Positions 38,552-48,599 of a DNA stretch of 64,000 bases are shown piece by piece (the first letter of the stretch is position 1; the number at the start of each line of letters is the position of its first letter). Origin of the DNA: Betaproteobacteria bacterium RIFCSPLOWO2_12_FULL_62_58. Its GTDB lineage: Bacteria > Pseudomonadota > Gammaproteobacteria > Burkholderiales > SG8-41. A model generated the notes under the pieces. It made no database searches and had not been told where the DNA came from. It worked only from the letters and a program-made list of their open reading frames with translations. Made by a program: the position numbers and the translations under genes. The stretch lies in assembly GCA_001772005.1 (NCBI GenBank), contig MERI01000027.1, positions 85,612 to 149,611 on the forward strand. Direction: 5' to 3'.

Positions 38552-39271
38552 GTGGGCATTTCTGTTTTCCTGGCGTTGTCACCTTGCTTCATGGCGGGCA
38601 GCCGACGGCTGCGGCTGAACTGCAGAGCGTCGATTCACGCCGCACTATTGGCGGTCCTCGCGCTTCCGGTCTCCGTCCTTGCGGCGATCCCAGCGGGAAT
38701 GGGATTCTTCGTAACCGCTGACGGTATCTCGATTAACATCAATTACGCCGTCAAATCCCCACATGCCCTGGCGTTATTGAACGGCATTCCCGGGACCCGC
38801 AATAAACTGGCGAAGCCGTCGGCGAAGCGCTTTGCTGATATTTCACATCTTGCGCCGACAGTTGAGAAGGCGACCGCTGCTGTCATCGTCGACACGAACC
38901 GCCTCATCGAGGACGAACAGGCGAAAGAACGGGAGCAGCAGGACAGACTCAGACGGGCGAGAGGAGAGCAGGAGGCGCGCCGAACAGAAGCCACTCGCAA
39001 GCTCGAAACAGAACAAGCCCGTCAGAGGGAAATCAGCCGCCTCCGAACCACCGTTATGAATCTTGAGCAGCGCGACAGTTTCTTGCATCATGACGTTGTG
39101 TCGACCCGGCGGCAGTTGGGTTCCATTTCAAGGGATCCGGCGGATCACTCGGCTGTGGCAGGACGCAGCGAGTTGGAACGACAGCTCAACTACCGGCAGC
39201 TCCAATTAGATCAAACCACCACGTCGAAAGACGACGCGATGAGGCGATTGGAGCAACTGCGGATTCGCTGA
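38552..39271 (+). CDS. Hypothetical secreted coiled-coil protein (start uncertain)
   Basis: Hydrophobic segment AALLAVLALPVSVLAA, then long E/R/Q-rich heptad region; no recognised family. Confidence 0.6.
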   Translation: MGISVFLALSPCFMAGSRRLRLNCRASIHAALLAVLALPVSVLAAIPAGMGFFVTADGISININYAVKSPHALALLNGIPGTRNKLAKPSAKRFADISHLAPTVEKATAAVIVDTNRLIEDEQAKEREQQDRLRRARGEQEARRTEATRKLETEQARQREISRLRTTVMNLEQRDSFLHHDVVSTRRQLGSISRDPADHSAVAGRSELERQLNYRQLQLDQTTTSKDDAMRRLEQLRIR

Positions 39272-39421
39272 GCCAGGTCCTTGCGCGAACAGACTGCGTG
39301 TTCTGTTTCCGCGTGACATGGGAGCCTTGCAACCTGCGAAGTTGTGTCCTGCTACAAGGTCTGTCAGCGACAGTAACGCTACTTGGCCAGCGAACAGGTA
39401 ATGGACACCGAAACCCGTGTT

Positions 39422-40711
39422 TCAGCCTGCCGTTTTGAGACTTGCGAAAACCTTGCTCGCGGCGGTAACGGTCTTATCGATCTCCGCTGCGCCGTGAGCC
39501 GCCGACACGAATCCCGCCTCAAAAGCCGATGGCGCGAAATAGACGCCCTCGGCGAGCATGGCGTGGAAGAAGCGGTTGAACGCGTCTCTGTCGCACTGCA
39601 TGACTTGCGCGTAGCTCGTGGGCGAGGTCGCTCGGAAGTAGATGCCAAACATGCCGCCGACATTCTGCGCTGAGAAGCCGATGCCGTGCTCGCGCGCGGC
39701 AGCGCTTAACCCTTCACACAGTTGACGCGTCGTCGCGGCGAGCTTGTCGTAGAAGCCCGGCGCGTGGATGAGCCTGAGCGTTGCAAGCCCCGCTGCGACC
39801 GCGACCGGATTGCCGGAGAGCGTGCCGGCCTGGTACACCGGTCCGAGCGGCGCGATCTGCTGCATGATGTCGCGCCGGCCGCCGAAGGCGCCGACCGGCA
39901 TGCCGCCGCCGATTACCTTACCCAAGGTGGTGAGATCGGGTTTGATGCCGTAGAGTTGCTGCGCGCCGCCGAGCGCGACGCGGAAACCGGTCATCACTTC
40001 GTCGAAGATCAATACTGCGCCGTGCTTCGTGCATAGCTCGCGCAGCACGCTAAGGAATCCCGGCTTGGGAGCGACCAGATTCATGTTACCGGCGACCGGC
40101 TCAACGATGACCGCTGCGATGTCGCCGCCCTCGTCCCCGAAAGTTTTCTCCAGCGCAATCTCGTCGTTGTAGTCGAGTACGATGGTGTGGGCGGCGGTCT
40201 CGGGCGGCACGCCCGCCGAGCTGGGCTGCCCGAAAGTCAGCGCGCCGGACCCCGCTTTCACCAGCAGCGAATCGCCGTGGCCGTGGTAACACCCTTCGAA
40301 TTTCACGATCTTGCTGCGGCCGGTGAAGCCGCGCGCGAGCCGGATCGCACTCATCGTCGCTTCGGTGCCGGAACTGACGAGCCGTACCTGTTCAAGCGAG
40401 AGCACGCTCCTGCAGAGAAGCTCCGCCATCTCGACTTCGGCTTCGGTCGGCGCGCCGAAGCTCAGTCCTCTACTGGCGGCGTGTTCCACCGCCTTGACCA
40501 CGTCCGGGTGGGCGTGCCCGAGGATGAGCGGCCCCCATGAGCCCACATAGTCGATATAGCTGTTCCCGTCGGCGTCCCACACCCACGCGCCCCTGCCGCG
40601 CTGGAAGAAAAGCGGCGTGCCGCCGACCGATCGGAACGCTCGCACCGGCGAGTTGACGCCCCCCGGAATGAAGAGCTGGGCGTGCTGGAAAAGTTTCTGG
40701 CTGCGTTTCAT
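39422..40711 (-). CDS. hemL: Glutamate-1-semialdehyde 2,1-aminomutase
   Basis: [49 protein letters not shown]. Confidence 0.97.
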   Translation of the reverse strand: MKRSQKLFQHAQLFIPGGVNSPVRAFRSVGGTPLFFQRGRGAWVWDADGNSYIDYVGSWGPLILGHAHPDVVKAVEHAASRGLSFGAPTEAEVEMAELLCRSVLSLEQVRLVSSGTEATMSAIRLARGFTGRSKIVKFEGCYHGHGDSLLVKAGSGALTFGQPSSAGVPPETAAHTIVLDYNDEIALEKTFGDEGGDIAAVIVEPVAGNMNLVAPKPGFLSVLRELCTKHGAVLIFDEVMTGFRVALGGAQQLYGIKPDLTTLGKVIGGGMPVGAFGGRRDIMQQIAPLGPVYQAGTLSGNPVAVAAGLATLRLIHAPGFYDKLAATTRQLCEGLSAAAREHGIGFSAQNVGGMFGIYFRATSPTSYAQVMQCDRDAFNRFFHAMLAEGVYFAPSAFEAGFVSAAHGAAEIDKTVTAASKVFASLKTAG

Positions 40712-41337
40712 GATCGTTGACGGAACAAATCGCAAAATTGTTGAGCGGCAAGTTTGACATCCGGGGCGTCGAACAACGCCGAGATCACCGCCACACTGTC
40801 GGCACCCGCGGCAATGAGTTGCAGAGCACGGGCCTGGGTGATGCCGCCGATCGCCACCACCGGCACGGACACTTTTCGTTTTGCTTCGCGCAGGAGTTCA
40901 AGCGGCGCGTGCACCGCGCCCGGCTTCACGGTCGATGCAAAAAAACTGCCAAAAGCAACATAGGTGGCGCCCGCGCGCTGCGCATCGAGCGCATTTTGCA
41001 GGAGGTTATGGCACGAGGCCCCGAGGATCTTGTCTGGTCCGAGTTTCCTTCGCGCCGCAGCAATCGAGCCGTCCTCGTCACCCAAGTGCACGCCGTCGGC
41101 GTCGATCTCGAGCGCGAGTTCAAGGTGGTCGTTGATGATGAATACCACATCGTGTTTGCGACAGGCTTTGAAGAGGGCCTTGGCCTGCACGAGGCGCAGT
41201 GCGGCATCCGCGGTCTTGTTGCGGTATTGAACGAGTGTGGCGCCACCGGCCAGCGCGTCACGGACCTTCGCCGTCAGGAGCTCCGTATCGGGCTCATCAG
41301 GCGTGACGGCGTATAGACCTGAAATCTTACTCCTCAC
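40708..41337 (-). CDS. thiE: Thiamine-phosphate synthase (start codon uncertain, lies in heptad array)
   Basis: [36 protein letters not shown] track start is GTG at 41337. Confidence 0.92.
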   Translation of the reverse strand: MRSKISGLYAVTPDEPDTELLTAKVRDALAGGATLVQYRNKTADAALRLVQAKALFKACRKHDVVFIINDHLELALEIDADGVHLGDEDGSIAAARRKLGPDKILGASCHNLLQNALDAQRAGATYVAFGSFFASTVKPGAVHAPLELLREAKRKVSVPVVAIGGITQARALQLIAAGADSVAVISALFDAPDVKLAAQQFCDLFRQRS

Positions 41338-41360
41338 TCCTCACGCCTCACTCCTCACGC
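41326..41360 (-). repeat. Heptad tandem array, site D (thiD-thiE junction)
   Basis: Plus strand CTTACTC CTCACTC CTCACGC CTCACTC CTCACGC; contains thiD stop and putative thiE GTG. Confidence 0.85.
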
Positions 41361-42190
41361 GGACCACCCTCGTCCGCCTGCTCCTCCGCGCGCGCCCAAA
41401 ACAGCCGGTCGGGAATATGCTGGCCCATGCCGGGACGGAACGCGGAACTGAGCGCCTGCCAGGTATATTCCTGCGCGTCTTTTACCGCGTCGCTGATCGA
41501 GAGCCCGTTGGCGATGGTCGCGGCGATCGCCGAAGCGAGCGTGCAGCCGGAGCCGTGATAGGTGCCTGGCAGCCGCTGCCAGGAGTCGCTGCGCACAACG
41601 CCGTCCTCGTTGTAAAGCGTGTTGACAACTTGCGGCGTAGTCTCGTGCGTGCCGGTGATCAGCACATACTCGCAACCGGTCGCGATAAGGCGCCGCGCAC
41701 ATTCGGCGAGATCGGGATGGTCGTTATCGTCGGAGTCATCGGCCGCGAGTCGTCGCGCTTCGAGGCTATTGGGCGTGATGATTGTGGTCTGCGGGACCAG
41801 CAATTCGCGTACGGCGTTGATCATTTCCTCCGTCGCGAGCTCGTCGCCGCGGCCGGAGGCGAGTATCGGATCGAGGATGAGCGGGATCTCCGGATAATCG
41901 GACACCACCTCGGCGATCGCGGCGATCACCTCGATACTGCCCAGGAGCCCGATTTTGAACGCCGCCACCGGCATGTCCTCCAGCACGCAGCGCGCCTGAT
42001 CAGCAACCCACTCCGGATCGATCGTCAGCACGTCTTCCACGCCCATCGTGTCCTGGATGGTGATCGCGGTGACACACGACAGCGGATGGCAGCCCATGCT
42101 GGAAAGCGTCATGATATCGGCCTGCAACCCCGCGCCGCCGCTGGGATCGGTGGCGGCGAAAACGAGCACGATGGGAGGCAGATCAGACAT
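41348..42190 (-). CDS. thiD: Hydroxymethylpyrimidine/phosphomethylpyrimidine kinase
   Basis: IVLVFAATDPSGGAGLQADIMTLSSMGCHPLSCVTAITIQDT. Confidence 0.94.
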   Translation of the reverse strand: MSDLPPIVLVFAATDPSGGAGLQADIMTLSSMGCHPLSCVTAITIQDTMGVEDVLTIDPEWVADQARCVLEDMPVAAFKIGLLGSIEVIAAIAEVVSDYPEIPLILDPILASGRGDELATEEMINAVRELLVPQTTIITPNSLEARRLAADDSDDNDHPDLAECARRLIATGCEYVLITGTHETTPQVVNTLYNEDGVVRSDSWQRLPGTYHGSGCTLASAIAATIANGLSISDAVKDAQEYTWQALSSAFRPGMGQHIPDRLFWARAEEQADEGGPREE

Positions 42191-42290
42191 TGAGATTCGG
42201 CGACCGGTCAGCGATGCGGGGATGGTGAGAAGGCGGGGCAAATCGTTTAAAATTGAATTCTAGCTTACTTTTGCCTGACACCGACAAAAC

Positions 42291-42479
42291 ATGACAACCG
42301 TGGACACCGAAGTCTACAAAACCTATATGTGTCTTATCTGCGGCTTCATCTATGACGAAGCGGCGGGCTTGCCCGACGAGGGCATCGCGCCCGGCACGAA
42401 ATGGGACGATGTGCCGATGAACTGGACTTGTCCCGAATGTGGGGCGCGGAAAGAAGATTTCGAGATGGTGCAAATTTGA
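42291..42479 (+). CDS. Rubredoxin
   Basis: 62 aa; [15 protein letters not shown]...[16 protein letters not shown]. Confidence 0.96.
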   Translation: MTTVDTEVYKTYMCLICGFIYDEAAGLPDEGIAPGTKWDDVPMNWTCPECGARKEDFEMVQI

Positions 42480-42865
42480 GAATCCTTCATACCATGATAC
42501 GCGTCGGCGATCTTGAGCGCTCCATCGAGTTCTACACCAGGGTGCTCGGCATGAGGCTCCTGCGCCGCGCCGATTATCCCGGCGGCCGCTTCACAAATGC
42601 TTTTGTCGGCTACGATGATGAATCGCGGACGGCGGTGCTGGAACTCACGCACAACTGGGACACCAAGTCCTACGATCCCGGCACCGGTTATGGCCACGTC
42701 GCGATTGAGGTCGACGACGCCTACCAGGCTTGCGAGGCGGTCAAGAAGCAAGGCGGCAGGGTCACGCGCGAAGCCGGACCGATGAAGCACGGCACGACGG
42801 TGATCGCCTTCGTGGAAGACCCGGACGGCTACAAGATCGAATTCGTCCAGCGCAAGGCGGGCTAG
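42476..42865 (+). CDS. gloA: Lactoylglutathione lyase (glyoxalase I), probable TTG start overlapping rubredoxin stop
   Basis: [31 protein letters not shown]. Confidence 0.92.
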   Translation: MRILHTMIRVGDLERSIEFYTRVLGMRLLRRADYPGGRFTNAFVGYDDESRTAVLELTHNWDTKSYDPGTGYGHVAIEVDDAYQACEAVKKQGGRVTREAGPMKHGTTVIAFVEDPDGYKIEFVQRKAG

Positions 42866-42998
42866 CCTCGTTCCGCGGTGCTGGGCGCAGCGGCGCGGCC
42901 GCTATCAAACTGCGCGCACCGGCAATTCGCGTAGGACTTCGCGAGCGGTCTTGCGGCACGATGGTCAAAGCGGTCGGGTCTGTTGCGGCAATCCGCAG

Positions 42999-43778
42999 CT
43001 ACGCGGCCCGCTTGCTGGCGACGTAGCTCGCGATTCTCATGAAGTCAGCCACAGCCAGTTCCTGCGCCCGCGCCTCGGGGTCGACGCCGAGCGTGGCAAA
43101 ATCTTCGCGCCCAAGATAATTCCTGAGCGTGTTGCGCAGGGTCTTGCGCCGTTGTGCGAAAGCGCTCGCCACCAGGCGGGTGAACAGCGCCTCGTCGCAG
43201 CGCTCGCCGGCGCCGCGCACAAGCGGCAGCAGGCGCACCACCGCCGACTCGACTTTGGGTGCCGGCCGGAACGCGGATGCCGGCACGTCGAGGATTTTCT
43301 CCATTTGGAAGCGATACTGCAGCATCACCGACATCCGTCCGAAGTCGGACGATGCGGGCCGCGCCACCATGCGCGCCACCACCTCTCTTTGCAGCATGAC
43401 GTGAATGTCGCGGATGTTCGCGGTGTTTCGCGCAAGATGGAACAGGAGCGGCGTCGAAATGTTATAGGGCAGGTTGCCGACGACGCGCAACTGCGGACCC
43501 AGCGCGGAGAAATCGAACTTGAGCGCGTCGCCCTGATGAATCGTCACTCGCTCCGGCGGGAAATCCTGCTTGAGCCGGGCAACGATGTCGCGATCGATCT
43601 CCACGACGTGCAGATGGTCGAGCCGCGCCACGAGCGGCCGTGTGAGGGCGCCGAGCCCCGGCCCGATCTCGATCATCCGGTCCGCCGGCTGCGGCGCGAC
43701 CGCCGCGATGATGTCGGCGATGACGGCTTCATCGGTCAGAAAGTTCTGGCCGAAGCGCTTGCGCGGAACATGGCGCAT
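42999..43778 (-). CDS. rsmA: 16S rRNA (adenine1518/1519-N6)-dimethyltransferase
   Basis: RKRFGQNFLTDEAVIADII; IEIGPGLGALTRPL. Confidence 0.96.
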   Translation of the reverse strand: MRHVPRKRFGQNFLTDEAVIADIIAAVAPQPADRMIEIGPGLGALTRPLVARLDHLHVVEIDRDIVARLKQDFPPERVTIHQGDALKFDFSALGPQLRVVGNLPYNISTPLLFHLARNTANIRDIHVMLQREVVARMVARPASSDFGRMSVMLQYRFQMEKILDVPASAFRPAPKVESAVVRLLPLVRGAGERCDEALFTRLVASAFAQRRKTLRNTLRNYLGREDFATLGVDPEARAQELAVADFMRIASYVASKRAA

Positions 43779-43805
43779 GGATTAACGCGAGCCAGACGGA
43801 ACCGG

Positions 43806-44795
43806 TCAGTGCCGGGCGGCTGCGCGCTGCTTGCTGCGTACCGCGAGTTCCGCGGCGAGCTTGACCGCTTCAAGCAGGCTGCCGATTTCCGCCCTGCCGG
43901 TTCCGGCCAGCTCAAGGGCGGTTCCGTGGTCGACGGACGTGCGGATGATCGGCAGCCCGAGCGTGATGTTGATGCCGGAACCGAAACTCGCGTACTTCAG
44001 CACGGGCAAACCCTGATCGTGGTACATCGCGAACACGCAGTCGTAGCCGCGCAGCCGCGCGGGGTTGAACAGTGTATCGGCGGGCAGGGGGCCGACCAGG
44101 TCGAAGCCCTGGGAGCGCAACTTATCCAGCACCGGTATGATGACATCCACTTCTTCGCGCCCCAGATGTCCCGACTCGCCTGCGTGGGGGTTCAGGCCGG
44201 CGACCGCGATCCGCGGCCCCGCAATGGCGAAGCGCTCGACAAGGTCGTGTCGAACAATGCGCAAACTCCGCTCGAGTCCGTCCGGAGTGATGCTGCGCGC
44301 GACATCCCTGAGGGCCACGTGCGTGGTCGCCAGCGCGACGCGCATGCCGCCGCCGGCAAGCATCATCACGACCTGCCTGGCGCCGGTGCGCGCGGCAAGA
44401 AATTCGGTGTGGCCCGTGAAGGCGAAACCGGCGTCGTTGATGACGCCCTTGTGCACCGGCGCGGTCGCCATGGCATCGAAAGTGCCGTCGAGGCAGCCGT
44501 CCGCCGCAACTTCCAGCGTGCGCAGGACGTAGGCGCTGTTGGCGGGATCGAGCTTGCCGGGGTGCGCCGGCGCGGCGAGCGGGACGTGCGACACGCAGAG
44601 CGTGCCGGTGGCGGCCGTGTACGGGCCACCGCGAGCGAAGTCGACGCATTCGAGCGGCACGCCCAGAGACTGGGCGCGCGTGAGCAGCAGTTGTTTATCG
44701 GCGATCACCACGATCCGCACCGGCAGCTCGCGGTGTGCGAGCGCAACGCACAGGTCGGGGCCAACGCCGGCAGGTTCGCCGGCGGTAACCGCCAC
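43806..44795 (-). CDS. pdxA: 4-hydroxythreonine-4-phosphate dehydrogenase, GTG start
   Basis: AVTAGEPAGVGPDLCV; MYHDQGLPVLKYASFGSGINITLGLPIIRTSVDHGTALELAG. Confidence 0.95.
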   Translation of the reverse strand: MAVTAGEPAGVGPDLCVALAHRELPVRIVVIADKQLLLTRAQSLGVPLECVDFARGGPYTAATGTLCVSHVPLAAPAHPGKLDPANSAYVLRTLEVAADGCLDGTFDAMATAPVHKGVINDAGFAFTGHTEFLAARTGARQVVMMLAGGGMRVALATTHVALRDVARSITPDGLERSLRIVRHDLVERFAIAGPRIAVAGLNPHAGESGHLGREEVDVIIPVLDKLRSQGFDLVGPLPADTLFNPARLRGYDCVFAMYHDQGLPVLKYASFGSGINITLGLPIIRTSVDHGTALELAGTGRAEIGSLLEAVKLAAELAVRSKQRAAARH

Positions 44796-44800
44796 AAGAG

Positions 44801-44862
44801 GAGCGTTGAGAGCTGAGTGCTTGATGTAGAACCTATCTCAATAACTTAACACTCAAAACTTG
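44801..44862 (-). repeat. Heptad inverted-repeat array, site E (surA-pdxA gap)
   Basis: Plus strand GAGCGTT GAGAGCT GAGTGCT TGATGTA, then a loop, then ATCTCAA TAACTTA ACACTCA AAACTTG. Confidence 0.7.
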
Positions 44863-44864
44863 CG

Positions 44865-46199
44865 TCAGCGTTCCTCCAGGCGCAGTTCGATAAACGCCCG
44901 GTCACGCAGCTGTCTGACCCATTCCTGGTACGCCTCATCCGACTTGCGCGCGCGGAGCGCCTGGCGCGCCATGAGCCGCTGCCGCTCCTTGGACATGTCT
45001 TCATTGCGACGTTCCAGCACTTGGATCAGATGCCAGCCAAAGGGTGTCAGTATCGGGTCGCTGATCTGGCCGGGTTTCAGCGCGTCCATCGCGCGCTCGA
45101 ACTCGGGGACCGTGTCGCCCGGCGACAACCACCCCAGATCGCCGCCTTTTGTAGCGCTGGCGTCTTCGGAATGCGCGCGCGCGAGCCCCGCGAAATCGGC
45201 GTTGTTTTCCAGCCGCTCTTTGAGGTTGCGCAGGCGGCTGCGCGCTTCGTTTTCCGACACCAATTCGCTGGTCTTGATCAGAATATGCCGGGCGCGGGTC
45301 TGTTGCACCATTACCGGCGGTCCGCCTCCGCGTTTGTCGTTGAGCCTGAGAATGTGAAAACCGTTGGGGCTGCGCAGAATCGGGCTCAGTTCTCCGGTCC
45401 GCATCGGTTTCAGCGCGTCGGTGAAAAGCGTCGGCAGGCGCGACGATTGACGCCAACCCATCACGCCGCCCTGCAAGGCATCAGGCGCCTCGGAAAACGC
45501 CGCCGCGACCTGGCGGAAGTCGGCGCCGCCCTTGAGCTGGGCGTGGGCCTGCTCGGCGCGGTTGCGCCGCGCCTGGATCTGCTCGGGGCTTGCATTTTCC
45601 GGCACGACCACCAGGATGTGCGACAGATTATAGTCATCGCTGCCACCTTCCTGTCCTTGCTGCAGACTGAGGAAGTTGTCAATCTCGCCTTCGCTGACGA
45701 CGATCCTGGCGTCGACCTCGCGCTCCCGCAGCCGCGCCATGACGATTTCATCGCGGATGTCCTCGCGGAATCTGGGGAAGGGAACGCCGTCTTTCTCGAG
45801 CGCCTGGCGCATTCCCTGCAGTGTCAGCTTGTTTTCCTGCGCAATGCGGCCAATCGCCCGGTCAAGCTCGGTATCGTCGACGCGCAGGCCCGTTTCCTTC
45901 GCGAAATGCAGTTGCACGCGGTCAGTCACCATGCGGTCGAGAAGCTGCCGTTCGAGCACCTCCCGCGGCGGCAACGGCGTGCCCTGCTGCCGAAGCTGTT
46001 TGATTGCGATCCCGACGCGACCGTTGAGATCGATGCGGGTGATGACTTCGTCGTTGACGACCGCGACGATGCGGTCAAGCACCACAACCGGCGGCGGCTT
46101 TTGTGCCCACGCCGGCGGCTGCCAGGCGAGCCCCACCAACATCAGTGCCGCCACGCAGCGACAAACATGCAGCCGCAAGCAGCTCTTCACTCTTGCCAA
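44865..46199 (-). CDS. surA: Periplasmic peptidyl-prolyl isomerase / OMP chaperone
   Basis: DRIVAVVNDEVITRIDLNGRV; two parvulin domains. Confidence 0.95.
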   Translation of the reverse strand: MARVKSCLRLHVCRCVAALMLVGLAWQPPAWAQKPPPVVVLDRIVAVVNDEVITRIDLNGRVGIAIKQLRQQGTPLPPREVLERQLLDRMVTDRVQLHFAKETGLRVDDTELDRAIGRIAQENKLTLQGMRQALEKDGVPFPRFREDIRDEIVMARLREREVDARIVVSEGEIDNFLSLQQGQEGGSDDYNLSHILVVVPENASPEQIQARRNRAEQAHAQLKGGADFRQVAAAFSEAPDALQGGVMGWRQSSRLPTLFTDALKPMRTGELSPILRSPNGFHILRLNDKRGGGPPVMVQQTRARHILIKTSELVSENEARSRLRNLKERLENNADFAGLARAHSEDASATKGGDLGWLSPGDTVPEFERAMDALKPGQISDPILTPFGWHLIQVLERRNEDMSKERQRLMARQALRARKSDEAYQEWVRQLRDRAFIELRLEER

Positions 46200-46224
46200 A
46201 ATCCCATCCTTTATCGTGGAATCA

Positions 46225-48537
46225 TCAAAAACCAGGAATGCGGTGGTCCTCCGCCCTTGTGGGCCGGGGATCCTGCTTCACATAACCGGCGATGTTACGC
46301 CGCAGCGTATCCAGCGGGTTAGAGCCGATACGCGACACGCCGTTCAATTCAAGCTGCAGGAAAATCGAAGAGGACGCTTGCTGGGTGGCGGTGGCGAACC
46401 GGTGTCCGACGACGCGGAAGATCCAGCAGCCGCCATTGTATTCGATGCCGCCCAGCGCCTCGAGCGTCCGCTTGTCGAACAGCGAATAGTTCCAGCGTGC
46501 GAGCAGCGTCCACTTGCTGGTAAGCGGCCACTGGGTCGAGACATCGGTTTGCCTGATCGAGTTGATCGTGTCGCGGTAAACCAGGTTGAGCACCTTCCCG
46601 GGCTGCGGCTGGTAGCGCACGCCGGCGTTGAACTTCTGGGTTTGCGAGAAATCGGTGTTGTATTGCCAGCCGGCCTCGGCGACCCAGTTCGGTGCTACCG
46701 TGCCGCTCAACGCGGCGAGCACGTCCGAGCTCGAGCTTTGACTCGGCCTCGCCGGCACGCCCGGCACCGTCACTCCCTGCGACCGGAAGTAGTAACGCTG
46801 AGCCAACGCGACGCGCAGACGCTCGATGCCGGAATCCGAATTGATGAAGCGCGAGGTGACCCCGAACGTGACCTGGTTGGCGTCGTTGATACGGTCGTAT
46901 CCGCTGAATTGGTTTTCAGAGAAGATCGTCGCGATGTTGATGTCCTGCACGCCGCTCTCGAAATTGGGAATCTGGCTCTGGTCGCGGAACGGGATGTAAA
47001 CGTAGTAGAGCTTGGGCTCGAGCGTCTGAATAAAGCGCTGCCCTGTGATGGTCGCGTCACGTTCGAACACCAGTCCCGTCTCGGTGGTGAATATCGGCAG
47101 CGTGCGCGTCGAATCAGGAAGTGTAGTGGTGCTTCTGTCGAGCGCGTAATACGTCATGTGCATCCCGATTTTGGGTGTGAGGTAAGCGTACGAAGTCTGC
47201 AGCGGAAGGCTCAGGCTCGGGTAAGCCATCAGGCGCTTGCCGGTGACCAGCGTCGGATGGCCGAAGTCAACGAAATTGCCGACAAAGTCGAAGTCGCTGT
47301 GAAAGATATCCTGATTCTGCGCGGTGAGCGTGAACTGCGGCTGGCGGCTGTACGGCGGCGTGATCGGCGCGAGCGGGTCGGCTTGCAAGGTCTGCCAGCG
47401 CCGGACCTGGGCGGTAAACGCGTAAACGCCGCTGCGCCCCCAGTTGCCGCCGCGCGAAAGCGCGCCCTCGCGCGGCAGGATGGTTTGCGAAGTAAGGGCG
47501 ATCTGGGTTGATAAATCCGTGAAATACGTGTTGTCCGAAACCTTGTTTAGGTTAAGCGAGCCGCTCCAGCCGTTGGCGAAGGTCTGGGTGTGCTTATAAA
47601 AAAGACCATACCGGTCCCGGCTCAGCTGCTGATCGCTCGGAAGAAACTCGGCCCGCGCCTCGCCCTGTTGCGTGGGCTCGAGATACCGGAACTCGGTGTT
47701 GAGCTGCAACCCGCGTTTGGTCATGAAGCGCGGGGACAACGTTGCGTCGAAATTGGGCGCAATATTCCAGTAGTACGGCAGGGTGAATTCGGTCCCGCTC
47801 TTGCTGGAACTGCCGTAGTGCGGCGTGAGAAACCCGGACTTGCGCTGCTGATGCAGCGTAAACGACAGATAGGGCGAATAAAATATCGTCTGTCCCATGA
47901 AGATAATGCTGGCGTCTCGCGCTGTGCCAACATCCCGGTCTTTGTCGATCTGGAGATCTGCGCTGCGGATGTACCAGGAATCATTGCCCGGTTCGCAGGT
48001 CGTGTATTCCGCCTGCTGGGCGTGGTACTGCCGTGCACCCTCGAACAGCAGCCGCTCGGCGCGGCCACGCGCGTCGACGTCGGTAAAGCGCGGCTTGGCC
48101 GCTCGCGGGGCCGGAGCTGCCAGGATTGTAGCTGGGGGGCCAGGGGTCAAGGTGTAGCGCGGCTTTTCCATGGAGCCGCGGTCGGTTTCGAGGTTGTAGC
48201 GCAGCCGCTCGCCTTCGACGATATCGCCGCCCTGCTCGATGCGGACGTTGCCAACGGCGGTGACCTCGTCTTCCACCTTGTCATAGCGCAGCCAGTCGGC
48301 GAACACCGCTTGGCCACGCTTGCGCAGCCTGACGTTGCCCTCCGCCTCGGTTTCCTTGTCGTTATGCCCCCGCACCTTGTCGGCTTCGAGGAACAGCGGC
48401 ACCGCATCTGCATTCGAAGGCGGGATGAGGATAAGCGCGGGCTGCGGCTTGAGCTTGAGCCCTTCCTGGGCGGTCACCACGAGCGGGAGTGCGCACAAAA
48501 CAGTAAACGAGACTTGCCTTATTAACGGCTTAAGCAT
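46225..48537 (-). CDS. lptD: LPS-assembly outer membrane protein
   Basis: LEADKVRGHNDKETEAEGNVRLRKRGQAVFADWLRYD; beta-barrel C-terminus; upstream of surA. Confidence 0.95.
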   Translation of the reverse strand: MLKPLIRQVSFTVLCALPLVVTAQEGLKLKPQPALILIPPSNADAVPLFLEADKVRGHNDKETEAEGNVRLRKRGQAVFADWLRYDKVEDEVTAVGNVRIEQGGDIVEGERLRYNLETDRGSMEKPRYTLTPGPPATILAAPAPRAAKPRFTDVDARGRAERLLFEGARQYHAQQAEYTTCEPGNDSWYIRSADLQIDKDRDVGTARDASIIFMGQTIFYSPYLSFTLHQQRKSGFLTPHYGSSSKSGTEFTLPYYWNIAPNFDATLSPRFMTKRGLQLNTEFRYLEPTQQGEARAEFLPSDQQLSRDRYGLFYKHTQTFANGWSGSLNLNKVSDNTYFTDLSTQIALTSQTILPREGALSRGGNWGRSGVYAFTAQVRRWQTLQADPLAPITPPYSRQPQFTLTAQNQDIFHSDFDFVGNFVDFGHPTLVTGKRLMAYPSLSLPLQTSYAYLTPKIGMHMTYYALDRSTTTLPDSTRTLPIFTTETGLVFERDATITGQRFIQTLEPKLYYVYIPFRDQSQIPNFESGVQDINIATIFSENQFSGYDRINDANQVTFGVTSRFINSDSGIERLRVALAQRYYFRSQGVTVPGVPARPSQSSSSDVLAALSGTVAPNWVAEAGWQYNTDFSQTQKFNAGVRYQPQPGKVLNLVYRDTINSIRQTDVSTQWPLTSKWTLLARWNYSLFDKRTLEALGGIEYNGGCWIFRVVGHRFATATQQASSSIFLQLELNGVSRIGSNPLDTLRRNIAGYVKQDPRPTRAEDHRIPGF

Positions 48538-48599
48538 CGTGGAAGGGGAATCCGGAGTGAAGTGCTAAAATCGCACAATTTCATTGTTTAGGCAATCGC

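Noticed and set aside
42951-44816. 621 aa plus-strand ORF opposite rsmA and pdxA
   Set aside because: Antisense to two intact core genes; composition artefact.
45676-47511. 611 aa plus-strand ORF opposite surA and lptD
   Set aside because: Antisense shadow ORF spanning a gene boundary with serine/arginine-rich nonsense sequence.
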